A DNA stretch of 64,000 nucleotides from Bradyrhizobium sp. 1(2017) (GCF_011602485.2 NZ_CP050022.2:4980001-5044000), one strand, 5' to 3'; shown: positions 39,829 through 49,066, counted from the first letter of the stretch. Translations and numbers: made by a program. Notes: generated by a model from the letters alone, not told the origin.

Positions 39829-40782
39829 TCAGCCCTTTTCGACCTCATAGGGCAGCGGCTTGCCCTCGAAAAAGGCGCTCAGGTTCGCCAGGACACAGCC
39901 TTGCATGGCGACGTGCGAGTCCAGGGTGTGGCCGCCGATATGGGGCGCGAACACCACGTTGGGGAGTTCGGTCAGGGCGTCGGGGGCGTGTGGCTCTTTC
40001 TCGAACACGTCGAGGCCGGCCCCCGCAATGGCCTTGTCGGTGAGCGCCGCCACCAGGGCCTTCTCGTCGATGACCGAGCCGCGGGAGATATTGACGACAT
40101 AGCCGTCCGCGCCGAGGCGCTTCAGAATGTCGGCATTGACGGCGTGCTGGGTCTCGGCCCCTGCCCGGACCGCGATCATCAGCACGCTGCTCCAGTCGGC
40201 CAGCGCCTCCAGCGACGGGAAATACTGGTAGGGCAGATCGTACCTGGTGCGGCTGAAATAGCCGATTTCGCTCTCGAAGGCCGCACAACGCGTCGCGATC
40301 TTGCGGCCGATCTCGCCCATCCCGTAGACGCCGATGCGACGGCCGGGCATGCCGGACTGTGGGCGCATCATCGGCGACTGTTTTGACGCGGCCCAATCGC
40401 CGCTGCGGACATACTGGTCGGCGACCAGGATCCGCCGCGTCGTCGCCAGCATCAGCGTCATCGCGATATCGGCGACCGAAGCCGCATTGGCGCCCGGGCT
40501 GTGACCGACTGCGATGTTGCGCGCGGCGGCCGCCTTCAGGTCGACGCCGTCATAACCGGTGCCGTAGCAGACGATGGCGCCGAGCTTGGGAAACAGGTCC
40601 ATCGCCTCCGCCCCGAGCGGCGTGCCGCCCGCCGTCAGCACCGCGCGGATGGCGCCGATCTCTTCAGCCGGAAACACCTCGCCTGCGGGCTTGCCACCGG
40701 TGTCGAGCAGCTCGAACCGCTCGGCGAAGCGCGCCATCATCGTCTTGGGAAAGCGCGAATAGATCAGGACCTTGTCAGCCAT
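39829..40782 (-). CDS. D-2-hydroxyacid dehydrogenase family protein
   Basis: The 317-residue protein has the NAD(P)-binding motif GVYGMGEIGRK near residues 149-159 and the catalytic Arg (VNISRGSVIDE), Glu (LDVFEKEPHAPD) and His (FAPHIGGHT) of the D-isomer-specific family, in the usual order. It probably reduces glyoxylate, hydroxypyruvate or another 2-keto acid in the cytoplasm. It is out of place between rplA and rplJ, where most proteobacteria have no extra gene. A hairpin terminator (40818-40851) separates it from rplA, so it may depend on read-through. Confidence 0.9.
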   Translation of the reverse strand: MADKVLIYSRFPKTMMARFAERFELLDTGGKPAGEVFPAEEIGAIRAVLTAGGTPLGAEAMDLFPKLGAIVCYGTGYDGVDLKAAAARNIAVGHSPGANAASVADIAMTLMLATTRRILVADQYVRSGDWAASKQSPMMRPQSGMPGRRIGVYGMGEIGRKIATRCAAFESEIGYFSRTRYDLPYQYFPSLEALADWSSVLMIAVRAGAETQHAVNADILKRLGADGYVVNISRGSVIDEKALVAALTDKAIAGAGLDVFEKEPHAPDALTELPNVVFAPHIGGHTLDSHVAMQGCVLANLSAFFEGKPLPYEVEKG

Positions 40783-40817
40783 TGTTCTTGTTTCCGGTGA
40801 AAGCCTTCACAAACGAC

Positions 40818-40851
40818 GAGGGGCGGAATCGGTTGCCCAATTCCGCCCCTC
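40818..40851 (-). terminator. Terminator-like hairpin after rplA
   Basis: A perfect 12-base stem, gaggggcggaat / attccgcccctc, with a 10-base loop lies 22 bases past the rplA stop. Only a short U stretch (GUCGUUUG) follows, so termination may be partial, allowing some expression of the dehydrogenase downstream. Confidence 0.5.
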
Positions 40852-40872
40852 GCTTCATGCAATTTCCAAATC

Positions 40873-41565
40873 TTAGCCGAGAATGGTGCCCGGCTCGACC
40901 TTCACGCCGGGACCCATCGTCGAGGACACTGCAACGCGCTGGATGTAGGTGCCCTTGGAACCGGCCGGCTTCGCCTTCGAGACAGCATCGGCGAGAGCCT
41001 TGATGTTCTCGACCAGCTTCTCCTCGGAGAACGAGGCCTTGCCGACGCCCGCCTGCAGGATGCCGGCCTTCTCGACACGGAACTCGACCGAGCCGCCCTT
41101 GGCACCCTTCACCGCACCGGTGACGTCCATGGTCACGGTGCCGATCTTCGGGTTCGGCATCAGGCCGCGCGGACCGAGCACCTTACCGAGACGGCCGACC
41201 AGCGGCATCATGTCGGGGGTGGCGATGCAGCGGTCGAAATCGATCGAGCCGTTCTGCACCTTCTCGACCAGGTCCTCGGCGCCGACGACGTCGGCACCTG
41301 CGGCCTTGGCTTCATCAGCCTTGGCGCCACGGGCGAACACGCCGACGCGGAGCGTACGGCCGGTGCCGTTCGGCAGGGTCACGACGCCGCGGACCATCTG
41401 GTCGGCGTGACGCGGATCGACGCCGAGATTGATCGCGACCTCGATGGTCTCGTCGAACTTCGCCTTGGCGCGTTCCTTGACCATCTTGATGGCGTCCGCG
41501 AGCGGGTAAAGCTTTTCGCGATCAACACCTTCGCGGGCTTTGTTCAAACGCTTTCCGATTGCCAT
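40873..41565 (-). CDS. rplA: 50S ribosomal protein L1
   Basis: The 230-residue L1 has [17 protein letters not shown] start ([23 protein letters not shown]), [35 protein letters not shown] and the C-terminal [20 protein letters not shown]. It forms the mobile L1 stalk for E-site tRNA release and represses the L11 operon in E. coli. It starts 6 bases after rplK ends. Confidence 0.98.
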   Translation of the reverse strand: MAIGKRLNKAREGVDREKLYPLADAIKMVKERAKAKFDETIEVAINLGVDPRHADQMVRGVVTLPNGTGRTLRVGVFARGAKADEAKAAGADVVGAEDLVEKVQNGSIDFDRCIATPDMMPLVGRLGKVLGPRGLMPNPKIGTVTMDVTGAVKGAKGGSVEFRVEKAGILQAGVGKASFSEEKLVENIKALADAVSKAKPAGSKGTYIQRVAVSSTMGPGVKVEPGTILG

Positions 41566-41571
41566 GACCGC

Positions 41572-42000
41572 TTACCCCGCCACTTCCAGACCCATCGAAC
41601 GGGCAGAGCCCTCGACCATCTTCATGGCCGATTCGATGGTGTCGCAATTGAGATCCTTCATCTTCTTCTCGGCGATCTCGCGCACCTGTGCCTTGGTCAC
41701 CTTGCCGGCCTTGTCACGGCCCGGCGCCTTCGAGCCGGACTGGATCTTGGCAGCCTGCTTGAGGAAGAAGGACATCGGCGGGGTCTTCATCTCGAACGTG
41801 AACGAACGATCGGCGTAGATCGTGATCACGACGGGAATCGGGGTGTTCTTCTCTTCCTTCTGGGTCTGGGCGTTGAACGCCTTGCAGAACTCCATGATGT
41901 TGAGACCGCGCTGACCGAGCGCGGGACCGATCGGGGGCGAAGGATTCGCCGCGCCGGCCGGGACCTGAAGCTTCAGGTATCCGGTCACTTTCTTTGCCAT
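41572..42000 (-). CDS. rplK: 50S ribosomal protein L11
   Basis: The 142-residue L11 has [37 protein letters not shown] (in part: [17 protein letters not shown]) and the C-terminal rRNA-binding domain ending [22 protein letters not shown]. It is in the GTPase centre and needed for RelA activation. The 134-base gap to nusG holds a gccggc-atctc-gccggc hairpin (42017-42033). Confidence 0.98.
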   Translation of the reverse strand: MAKKVTGYLKLQVPAGAANPSPPIGPALGQRGLNIMEFCKAFNAQTQKEEKNTPIPVVITIYADRSFTFEMKTPPMSFFLKQAAKIQSGSKAPGRDKAGKVTKAQVREIAEKKMKDLNCDTIESAMKMVEGSARSMGLEVAG

Positions 42001-42134
42001 GTATCACTCCTGTTGTGCCGGCATCTCGCCGGCGGTTTCAGGTTCGTGGTCTGGGTCGGATGCGGCTGGCAACCGCCCTCTCCCTCCCACGGCCTCTCTT
42101 TGCGCGAAGCTTTTCAGCTTCACGCGCGACCCGA

Positions 42135-42689
42135 TCAGACCTTCTCGACCTGACCGAATTCCAATTCGACCGGCGTGGCGCGGCCGAAGATCGACACCGC
42201 GACCTTCACGCGCGAGCGCGCCTCGTCGATTTCCTCGACGACACCCGAGAACGAGGCGAACGGGCCGTCGGCCACGCGCACGTTCTCGCCGATCTCGAAC
42301 GACACCGACGCCTTCGGCCGCTCCACGCCCTCCTGCACCTGGTGCAGGATGCGCATGGCCTCGCTCTCCGAGATCGGCATCGGCTTGTTTTCGGCGCCGA
42401 GGAAGCCCGTGACCTTCGGCGTGTTCTTGATCAAATGAAACGCCTCGTCGGTCAACTTCATCTTCACCAGCACGTAGCCCGGGAAGAATTTGCGCTCGGC
42501 GTCGATCTTGCGGCCGCGGCGCACTTCCGTGACCTTCTCGGTCGGAACCAGCACCAGCTCGAACAGCTCCTCGAGCCCGCGCTGCTTGGCCTGCTCGCGG
42601 ATCGATTCGGCGACCTTCTTCTCGAAGTTCGAATAGGCGTGGACGATGTACCAGCGCTTGTCGGACAATTGAGCGGTTGCTGTTGCCAT
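42135..42689 (-). CDS. nusG: Transcription termination/antitermination factor NusG
   Basis: The 184-residue NusG has the NGN domain (KRWYIVHAYSNFEKKVAESI, FFPGYVLVKMKLTDEAFHLI) and a C-terminal KOW domain (FEIGENVRVADGPFASFSGVVEEID). It binds the polymerase clamp and links to Rho or S10. Its ATG shares one base with the secE stop (TGATG), so both are translated together. Confidence 0.98.
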   Translation of the reverse strand: MATATAQLSDKRWYIVHAYSNFEKKVAESIREQAKQRGLEELFELVLVPTEKVTEVRRGRKIDAERKFFPGYVLVKMKLTDEAFHLIKNTPKVTGFLGAENKPMPISESEAMRILHQVQEGVERPKASVSFEIGENVRVADGPFASFSGVVEEIDEARSRVKVAVSIFGRATPVELEFGQVEKV

Positions 42690-42880
42690 CAGTGAATGCC
42701 CAGAAGGAAAGTGATGAGGTAGCGGATGATCTGGTCGGCGGCGAAGAAGAAGATCGAGGCCACGGCAACCATGACGAACACCATGATGGTGGTGATCGTG
42801 GTCTCACGACGGGTCGGCCAGGTGACCTTGGCGGTCTCCGAGCGCACTTCCTGCAAAAACTTGAACGGGCTGACTGCCAT
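42689..42880 (-). CDS. secE: Preprotein translocase subunit SecE
   Basis: The 63-residue single-span SecE has the conserved amphipathic part SPFKFLQEVRSETAKVTWPTRRETTITT followed by one membrane helix (IMVFVMVAVASIFFFAADQIIRYLI in part). ATG 42880 (MAVSPF) is taken; a longer frame to 43006 is not conserved. It clamps SecY. It is the first gene of the secE-nusG-rplKA group. Confidence 0.96.
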   Translation of the reverse strand: MAVSPFKFLQEVRSETAKVTWPTRRETTITTIMVFVMVAVASIFFFAADQIIRYLITFLLGIH

Positions 42881-43054
42881 CGCTTGATGTCCAACGTCCG
42901 TCGCAAGACGGCTACTGATTTCAAAGGGATCCGAACAGCCGCCTTTGGCCCAGCCCTCGTTTGAAGGATGAGCCGGAAACCGGGCTCGATTGTTCGGGGA
43001 TTTCAAAGCCGCGCCGGAAATCCGCGTCTAACGGGCCGGCTGCGAGTGCCGGGT

Positions 43055-43083
43055 AGATACTGCGGATGGGGCCAAAGGTCAAG
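43055..43083 (-). promoter_or_regulatory. Candidate promoter for secE-nusG
   Basis: The gap 42881-43223 (343 bases) holds no gene and no tRNA. On the minus strand TTGACC (complement of 43078-43083) and TATCTA (complement of 43055-43060) are 17 bases apart, a near-consensus housekeeping promoter. The leader to secE would be about 165 bases. Confidence 0.5.
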
Positions 43084-43223
43084 ATATAGAGGGGTCGCAC
43101 TGGGAAGCCGGCGTCCTCAGCAACGTTGCATAGCCCAAGGAGGATCAAGGGCTTATCCACCCGCCCCCTCGGAGGCGAGATCCAGCTTCCGCTCCGGGAA
43201 CTTTCTAACCGACCCGGCCCGGG

Positions 43224-44495
43224 TCAGTCGGCCCGGTCGACCATGGAAATACCCGGCAACGGCACCACGAATTTTCCGCCGTCGGCGAAATAACGGGCAT
43301 GCTTGGACCGGATCGGGTCGACGTAACGCCAGGCGAAGACGACGACGAACGCCGGCTTGCGCTCATACAGGGCCGCAGGCGGCAGGATCGGGATGTCGTA
43401 TCCCGGTCCGGCCATCACGTTCCCCTTCTTGGGATCGTCGTCCACCAGGAAGTCGATCTTGTTCTCGAGGCCGAACTGCGGCAGCAGCGTCGTGGTGCCG
43501 ACCGAGACGCCGTAGCCGGCGACCAGCTGGCCGCGGGCATGGGCGGCATCGGCCATCGCGACCAGCTCGTCACGGATGGCGGCGATCCGCTTCACATAGG
43601 GCGCATAATAGGCCGGCTGATCGACGCCGAGCCGGTCCTCCTCGGCGATGAACCGCGCGACCTCCGCCGACGGCTTCTTGGCACCGCCCGCGCGCTGGAC
43701 CGTCACGCGGATCGAGCCGCCCTTGGTCCAGATATGCTGGACGTCGATCACTTCCATGCCGAGCCGGGCGAAGAAGCGCGTCAGCGGCTTGATGTTAAAA
43801 TACGACAGATGCTCGTGGTAGACGGTGTCGAGCAGGTTCTTCTCGGTGACGTCGACGCCGTATTGCGTTTCGAAGACGAACAATCCGTCCGGCGCGAGCA
43901 CGTCGCGAACCCCGATCACCAGCGGATCGAGATTGTCGACATTGGCGATCATGTTGTTGGCGATCACGACGCTCGCCGCACCGTGGCTCTGCAGGATGCG
44001 GCGCCCAATGGCATCGGTGAAGAAATCGCCGATGGTCTCGATGCCGGCTTCCGTCGCACGCCGCGCAATGTCGACGGCGGGATCGACGCCCAGCACCCGC
44101 ATGCCGCGCTCCCTAAAGAAGCCGAGCAGCGAGCCGTCGTTGCTGCCGAGCTCGACGACCAGCGAACCCGGCGCGACACCGAAGCGGCTGACGACGTCGT
44201 CGGCATAGCCTGCGAAATGCTCCCGCAGACCGAGCGACAGCGAGGTCGTGTAGACGTAGTTGCGGTACTGGATCTCGGGATTGCCGACATGGAGGATCTG
44301 GAGGTGGCCGCAATCCCTGCACAGATGCAGCGCCATCGGTACCGCAGCCCGGAAGACGGGATCGTCGACGCTGGCGTCCGGCACCTGGAAGTTCGGCGTG
44401 CCAATGGGCATGCCTGCCATCGGGACGACGAGTTCCTGCTTGTCCGAGTGACAGAGTCGGCAGGTATGGCGGACGTAGAACAGGTTTTTCATCAT
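43224..44495 (-). CDS. Sugar C-methyltransferase-like SAM-dependent protein
   Basis: The 423-residue protein has the three-part layout of NovU/TylCIII-type sugar C-methyltransferases: an N-terminal zinc-binding region (CRLC ... CRDCGH), a SAM-binding domain (LVVELGSNDGSLLGFFRERG, ANNMIANVDNLD, HEHLSYF) and a C-terminal nucleotide-binding-like domain (AGYGVSVGTTTLLPQF, VDDDPKKG). Members act on NDP-keto-deoxy sugars. It lies at the left end of a carbohydrate cluster, next to a flippase-like gene on the same strand, and a relative is at 61664-62881 at the right end. Two adjacent ATGs are possible starts. Confidence 0.8.
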   Translation of the reverse strand: MMKNLFYVRHTCRLCHSDKQELVVPMAGMPIGTPNFQVPDASVDDPVFRAAVPMALHLCRDCGHLQILHVGNPEIQYRNYVYTTSLSLGLREHFAGYADDVVSRFGVAPGSLVVELGSNDGSLLGFFRERGMRVLGVDPAVDIARRATEAGIETIGDFFTDAIGRRILQSHGAASVVIANNMIANVDNLDPLVIGVRDVLAPDGLFVFETQYGVDVTEKNLLDTVYHEHLSYFNIKPLTRFFARLGMEVIDVQHIWTKGGSIRVTVQRAGGAKKPSAEVARFIAEEDRLGVDQPAYYAPYVKRIAAIRDELVAMADAAHARGQLVAGYGVSVGTTTLLPQFGLENKIDFLVDDDPKKGNVMAGPGYDIPILPPAALYERKPAFVVVFAWRYVDPIRSKHARYFADGGKFVVPLPGISMVDRAD

Positions 44496-44574
44496 GGGAC
44501 CGAAAAATGAGATACGCGAGCGAGTGAGGCAATCTCACCCTGTGATGATCGGATCGGCAATGGGCTCGAGCGGG

Positions 44575-45597
44575 TCATGGGTGGCTCGAGACTTCCTTGC
44601 CCCGCCCCAGCGCGAAGCCGGGCGTCTCCTCGGCCGCCTTGGCGGCCTTGTCCGCCGAATACGAGCCGCGCTCCCGGCTCGCCAGCCAGATCACGCCGCC
44701 GACGAGGCCGATGATCACGCTGACGGCGCCCAGCAGGAGCGAAACCGACAGCGCTTCCTCGGACGACACCCCTGCCAGACCGAGGCAGGCGACCATCGCC
44801 CCTTCGCGAACGCCCCAGCCGCTGATCGAGATCGGAACGGCCGTCAGCAGCACCACCGGCGGAATCAGGATGGCCGCGTCCACCACGGAGAGCTGCGCGC
44901 CCACGCCACGCGCCAAGGCATAGCAGGCCGCCGCCGTCACGAGATGGATGAGGAGCGCCGATCCGAACAGCAAACCACGGCGCTCGGATTGCAGGAGAAG
45001 AAACCTGACCAGCGTCCCGAACCGGACGAAGCTTGCGATCGCGGGAAGCGCGATCAGGCGTTTCGGCAGACGGTCGAGAGTCAACAGAACAACCGTGCCG
45101 GCGACACCGGCGAGCGTCAGTCCGCCGATGGCCAGGATCGCGGCCTGATTGGACACGCGTGACAGCAGGAAGGGCAACCCGGCCACCATCAGCACGATCA
45201 GACCGATCAATGCCGTGAAACGGTCTGCCGCGACGCCTTTGACGGCCTCGGGCCACTGCACGCCGCGCTGCCGCAGCAGCCACATCCGTACCGCATCGCC
45301 GCCGACCGACGACGGCAACACCTGATTGAACCAGAGGCTGATCATGAGGATGCGCCAACCGGCGAGCCAGTCGAGCGACACGCCGAGCGCGCGCATGATC
45401 AGCTCCCACCGGCCGTTCAGCACGAAGGTCTGAAAGAAGATCAGCGCCAGAGCAAGGACGAACAGGAACGGATCGACGGAGACGAGATGGTTGCGCAACT
45501 GGCCGAGATCGAGACCGCGCGCGATGTACACCAGCACCGCGACCGACAGCAGCAGCTTCACCGAAAACAGGGCCGCCTGCTTGAACCGCGACTGCAT
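44575..45597 (-). CDS. UPF0104/LPG-synthase-TM family membrane protein (flippase-like)
   Basis: The 340-residue protein is nearly all hydrophobic, with about eight membrane spans and the family motifs WRILMISLWFNQVLPSSVGGDAVRMW, AADRFTAL and PISISGWGVREGAMV. This domain is the flippase half of MprF, and free-standing copies are linked with envelope glycolipid assembly. The synthetase half of MprF is missing. It ends with a polar cytoplasmic tail. A paralogue lies at 58230-59207. It starts 12 bases after the SIS gene, so the two form an operon. Confidence 0.85.
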   Translation of the reverse strand: MQSRFKQAALFSVKLLLSVAVLVYIARGLDLGQLRNHLVSVDPFLFVLALALIFFQTFVLNGRWELIMRALGVSLDWLAGWRILMISLWFNQVLPSSVGGDAVRMWLLRQRGVQWPEAVKGVAADRFTALIGLIVLMVAGLPFLLSRVSNQAAILAIGGLTLAGVAGTVVLLTLDRLPKRLIALPAIASFVRFGTLVRFLLLQSERRGLLFGSALLIHLVTAAACYALARGVGAQLSVVDAAILIPPVVLLTAVPISISGWGVREGAMVACLGLAGVSSEEALSVSLLLGAVSVIIGLVGGVIWLASRERGSYSADKAAKAAEETPGFALGRGKEVSSHP

Positions 45598-45609
45598 CGG
45601 GAGCCCGCC

Positions 45610-46221
45610 TCAGGATGCCGGATATTCGGCGCGACCGATGACGAGGTCGATCGCGGCCATCATCCAGAACTGGTGCGTGGTCTCCACAATGTTGTAGCTG
45701 CGGCTGTCGACCCAGAAATTGACGTCGCCGAGATTGCGCAGGGGATTGTCCGCATTCATGCCCGACAGCGTGATCACGTCGAGCTTCATCGTGCGCGCCT
45801 GCGCAACCGCATTGAGGATGTTCTTCGAGCGTCCCGACGAGCTGATCGCGACGAGACAGTCGCCGGCGCGGGCGCTCAGCCGCACCGCATGCGCGATCCA
45901 ATCCTCGAACCCGTAGTCGTTGGCGAGGCACGACATCATGCTTGCATCGCTGAAGCAGAGTGCAGGCACCGACGCGTTCTTCGCCAGATCGATCGCCAGA
46001 TGCGAGGCGATGCCGGCGGAACCGCCATTGCCGATGAAGATGACGCGACCGCCCTGCTCGCGCGTCCGCAACCAGGTCGCGCGCGTGGCGGAGATGCTGG
46101 CAAAGACGGCGTCATCGACCGCGGTCGCGCGATGCAGGCGCCCCATGTAATCGGCGAGGAAAGCCTTGTGATCGGGATCGACGGACTCGGCAGGCATGGG
46201 CTGGCGGCTCGACTGCAACAT
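45610..46221 (-). CDS. SIS-domain sugar-phosphate isomerase (GmhA-like)
   Basis: The 203-residue protein has the GmhA-type phosphate site (IFIGNGGSAGIASHLAIDLAKN) and SSSGRSKNILNAV, typical of phosphoheptose isomerases and DiaA-like proteins. By family it would turn sedoheptulose 7-phosphate or a related ketose phosphate into the aldose form. AGGG precedes ATG 46221. It is divergent from the rightward biosynthesis genes and may supply their heptose phosphate; the HldE-like protein (47473-49038) is a natural partner. Confidence 0.8.
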   Translation of the reverse strand: MLQSSRQPMPAESVDPDHKAFLADYMGRLHRATAVDDAVFASISATRATWLRTREQGGRVIFIGNGGSAGIASHLAIDLAKNASVPALCFSDASMMSCLANDYGFEDWIAHAVRLSARAGDCLVAISSSGRSKNILNAVAQARTMKLDVITLSGMNADNPLRNLGDVNFWVDSRSYNIVETTHQFWMMAAIDLVIGRAEYPAS

Positions 46222-46359
46222 GCGGCCCTGATACCGGCTATTACCAGGGATTGCAAAGGTATAATGCTTGCAAAAGCGGCGAGCGGCTGGTAGTCGGCTT
46301 TTCGGGTTTCACTCAACATTGGCGGCGCCCGCAGGGCATTCGCGCTACGGATGTTCCCT
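46222..46359. promoter_or_regulatory. Divergent promoter region of the carbohydrate cluster
   Basis: This is the only divergent gap in the cluster (138 bases). It holds a perfect TATAAT on the plus strand (46260-46265), about 95 bases before the epimerase start, but no good -35 box at 17 bases, so an activator may be needed. Direct repeats ttgcaaa / ttgcaaaa (46251-46257, 46269-46276) flank it. Confidence 0.35.
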
Positions 46360-47388
46360 ATGAAGTGCATCGTTACTGGCGGCGCCGGTTTCATCGGCAG
46401 TCACCTCGTCGATCGCCTCCTCGATGACGGCCACGAGGTGATCGCGCTCGACAATTTCGTCATCGGACGCCCCGAGAATCTCGCCTCGCGCGCCAAATCG
46501 GACCGGCTCAAGGTCGTCCGGGCCGACGTCACCGAGCCGGACTCGATCGGGCCGTATTTCCACGGTGTCGACTGGGTCTTCCATCTCGCGGCGCTGGCCG
46601 ACATCGTCCCCTCGATCGAGTCGCCGATCCCGTATCACCGCGCCAATGTCGACGGCACGGTCAACGTGCTCGAAGCTGCGCGGCACGCGGGCGTCAGCCG
46701 GTTCGTCTACGCGGCGTCGTCGTCCTGCTATGGCATTCCCGACGTCTATCCGACGCCCGAGAGCGCCGAGATCCGGCCGATGTATCCCTATGCTCTCACC
46801 AAGAATCTCGGCGAACAGTGCGTCATGCACTGGTGCCAGGTCTACAAGCTTCCCGCCGTGGCGCTGCGCCTGTTCAACGTGTACGGGCCGCGCCACCGCA
46901 CCACCGGCACCTATGGCGCCGTGTTCGGCGTGTTCATGGCGCAGAAGCTTGCGGGCAAGCCCTTCACGGTGGTCGGCGATGGCGAGCAGACGCGCGACTT
47001 CACGTTCGTCAGCGACGTCGCCGATGCCTTCGTGACCGCCGCCCGCTCCGACGTCTCGCACGAGATCTTCAACGTCGGTTCGGATAACACCTACAGCGTC
47101 AATCGCCTGGTCGAGCTTCTCGGCGGCGACAAGGTCCACATTCCCAAGCGTCCCGGCGAACCCGATTGCACTTACGCCGACATCACCAAGATCAAGCGGA
47201 TCCTGAAATGGGCGCCGAAAGTGAAATTCGAGGACGGCGTCGCGACGATGCTGAAGTCGATGGACCAATACAGGGACGCCCCCCTGTGGACTGTGGACAA
47301 GATCGCCGACGCCACCAAGGACTGGTTCAAGTATCTCGGTGATGGCAGCGATGCGGCGTCGGGCACGCCGCAGAAGGCAGGCCGTTGA
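46360..47388 (+). CDS. NAD-dependent nucleotide-sugar epimerase/dehydratase (extended SDR)
   Basis: The 342-residue extended SDR has TGGAGFIGSHLVDRLL at residues 5-20, ASSSCYG and the catalytic YALTK, as in GalE/WbpP-type epimerases. It probably changes the C4 stereochemistry, or the C4-C6 oxidation state, of an NDP-sugar in the cytoplasm. I prefer ATG 46360 (MKCIV) to ATG 46351, as only the former has a weak ribosome site. It is the first gene of the rightward operon. Confidence 0.85.
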   Translation: MKCIVTGGAGFIGSHLVDRLLDDGHEVIALDNFVIGRPENLASRAKSDRLKVVRADVTEPDSIGPYFHGVDWVFHLAALADIVPSIESPIPYHRANVDGTVNVLEAARHAGVSRFVYAASSSCYGIPDVYPTPESAEIRPMYPYALTKNLGEQCVMHWCQVYKLPAVALRLFNVYGPRHRTTGTYGAVFGVFMAQKLAGKPFTVVGDGEQTRDFTFVSDVADAFVTAARSDVSHEIFNVGSDNTYSVNRLVELLGGDKVHIPKRPGEPDCTYADITKIKRILKWAPKVKFEDGVATMLKSMDQYRDAPLWTVDKIADATKDWFKYLGDGSDAASGTPQKAGR

Positions 47389-47472
47389 GCAGACCTGTTC
47401 GACCTCAACGTCCGTGCCGCCAACCGATCATTTCCGGGCCGGCCAGACCGACCCGTGCTTTGGATAATTCAC

Positions 47473-49038
47473 ATGGGTAATGCTCCGACTGACCAGCCGG
47501 CCGTCCATCCGGCACCGCATCTGAAGATCAAGACTATCGAGGAACTGGGCGAGATCGCGCGGGCCGCGCAGGCCGAGGGCCGTACCGTTGCGCTCTGCCA
47601 CGGCGTGTTCGATCTCGTGCATCTCGGCCACGTCCGGCACATCCTGGCGGCGCGCAACGAGGCCGACGTGGTCATCGTGACGATCACGGCCGACCGCTTC
47701 GTCAACAAGGGCCCGGGACGACCGATCTTTCCGGAGAGCATGCGCGCCGAGATGCTCGCCGCGCTCGGCACGGTCGACTGGGTCGGCATCAACCGGACGT
47801 CGAGTGCCGAGCCGATCCTGGATACCGTGCGGCCCGACATCTACGTGAAGGGCTCGGACTACGAAAACCCCGAAGACGACGTCACCGGCAAGATCGCCAC
47901 CGAGCGTGAGGCGGTCGAACGCCACGGCGGGCGCATCGTCTTCACACGCGACGTGACCTTCAGCTCGTCGTCGCTGATGAACCGCTACTTCGACATCTAC
48001 GACCCCCCTCTGCGCGACTACCTCCAGAAGGTACGTGAGAGCGGCGGCGCCGAACGCCTGCTGAAGCTGATCGACAAAATCCAGGACATGCACGTCGTTC
48101 TGGTCGGCGACACGATCATCGACGAATACCAATACGTCACGGCTCTCGGAAAAGCCTCGAAGGAAAACATCGTCGCGACGCTGTTCAAGAACGGCGAGCA
48201 ATTTGCAGGCGGCGTGATTGCCGCGGCCAATCACGTGGCGAGTTTCTGCAAATCGGTCGAGATCGTTACGACGCTGGGTGGCAAGGACTACCCCGAAGAG
48301 TTCATCCGCGCGCACGTCCGCCCGAATGTCACGCTCACGCCGATCCGCATTCAGGGCCGTCCGACGACCCGCAAATTGCGGTACGTCGAGATGGGCTATC
48401 TGCACAAGCTCTTCGAAGTCTACACCATGGACGACACGCCGCTCGACGAGACCGAGCGCAAGGAGATCGACCGTGTCACCGCCGAGCGCGTGCGCGGCGC
48501 CGACGTGGTCATCGTCACGGATTTCGGTCACGGCATGATCGCATCCAGCACGATCGACACCCTGATCGCGAACTCCAAGTTCCTGGCGGTCAATGCCCAG
48601 AGCAACAGCGGCAACCACGGCTACAATCTGATCACGAAGTATCCGCGCGCCGACTACGTCTGCATCGACGCGCCGGAAGCACGCCTGGCGGCCACCGACA
48701 AGTTCAACGACATCGCATCGGTGATCCAGAACGGCCTGCACGCCAAGATCGATTGCGACAACATGATCATCACGCACGGCTCCTTCGGCTGCTACCCCTT
48801 CTCGTCGAAGACCGGCGTTGCGCGCGTACCCGCCTTCACCAAGACCGTGGTCGACACGGTCGGCGCTGGCGATGCCTTCCTGACGATCACGGCGCCGCTG
48901 GTGGCGGCCGGCGGCAATATCGAGGACGTCGCCTTCATCGGCAATGCGGCAGGTGCGATCAAGGTCGGCATCGTCGGCCACCGCAGCTCGGTCGAAAAGG
49001 CGCCGCTGGTCAAATTCGTCACCGCGTTGTTGAAGTGA
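47473..49038 (+). CDS. HldE-like bifunctional protein with reversed order: nucleotidyltransferase then PfkB-type kinase
   Basis: The 521-residue protein starts with a cytidylyltransferase-fold domain (HGVFDLVHLGHVRH at 43-56, ISSSS-like FSSSSLMNRYF) and continues with a ribokinase/PfkB domain (VVLVGDTIIDEYQY at 208-221, DTVGAGDAF near 461-469). HldE, which makes ADP-heptose, has the same two domains in the opposite order (kinase first). I start it at ATG 47473, as an upstream GTG at 47455 lacks support. It should phosphorylate C1 of a sugar 7-phosphate (or similar) and then activate it with a nucleotide. It stands between two epimerase genes. Confidence 0.82.
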   Translation: MGNAPTDQPAVHPAPHLKIKTIEELGEIARAAQAEGRTVALCHGVFDLVHLGHVRHILAARNEADVVIVTITADRFVNKGPGRPIFPESMRAEMLAALGTVDWVGINRTSSAEPILDTVRPDIYVKGSDYENPEDDVTGKIATEREAVERHGGRIVFTRDVTFSSSSLMNRYFDIYDPPLRDYLQKVRESGGAERLLKLIDKIQDMHVVLVGDTIIDEYQYVTALGKASKENIVATLFKNGEQFAGGVIAAANHVASFCKSVEIVTTLGGKDYPEEFIRAHVRPNVTLTPIRIQGRPTTRKLRYVEMGYLHKLFEVYTMDDTPLDETERKEIDRVTAERVRGADVVIVTDFGHGMIASSTIDTLIANSKFLAVNAQSNSGNHGYNLITKYPRADYVCIDAPEARLAATDKFNDIASVIQNGLHAKIDCDNMIITHGSFGCYPFSSKTGVARVPAFTKTVVDTVGAGDAFLTITAPLVAAGGNIEDVAFIGNAAGAIKVGIVGHRSSVEKAPLVKFVTALLK

Positions 49039-49066
49039 CGCGAACCGGAAAATCTGGAGAACGACA

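Noticed and set aside
42881-43223. tRNA-Trp upstream of secE
   Set aside because: This is a common location in proteobacteria, but no anticodon arm, TTCGA loop or CCA-type end could be found on either strand.
44575-45597. MprF lysyl-phosphatidylglycerol synthase
   Set aside because: Only the flippase-type membrane domain is present; the cytoplasmic synthetase domain is missing in this and in the copy at 58230-59207.
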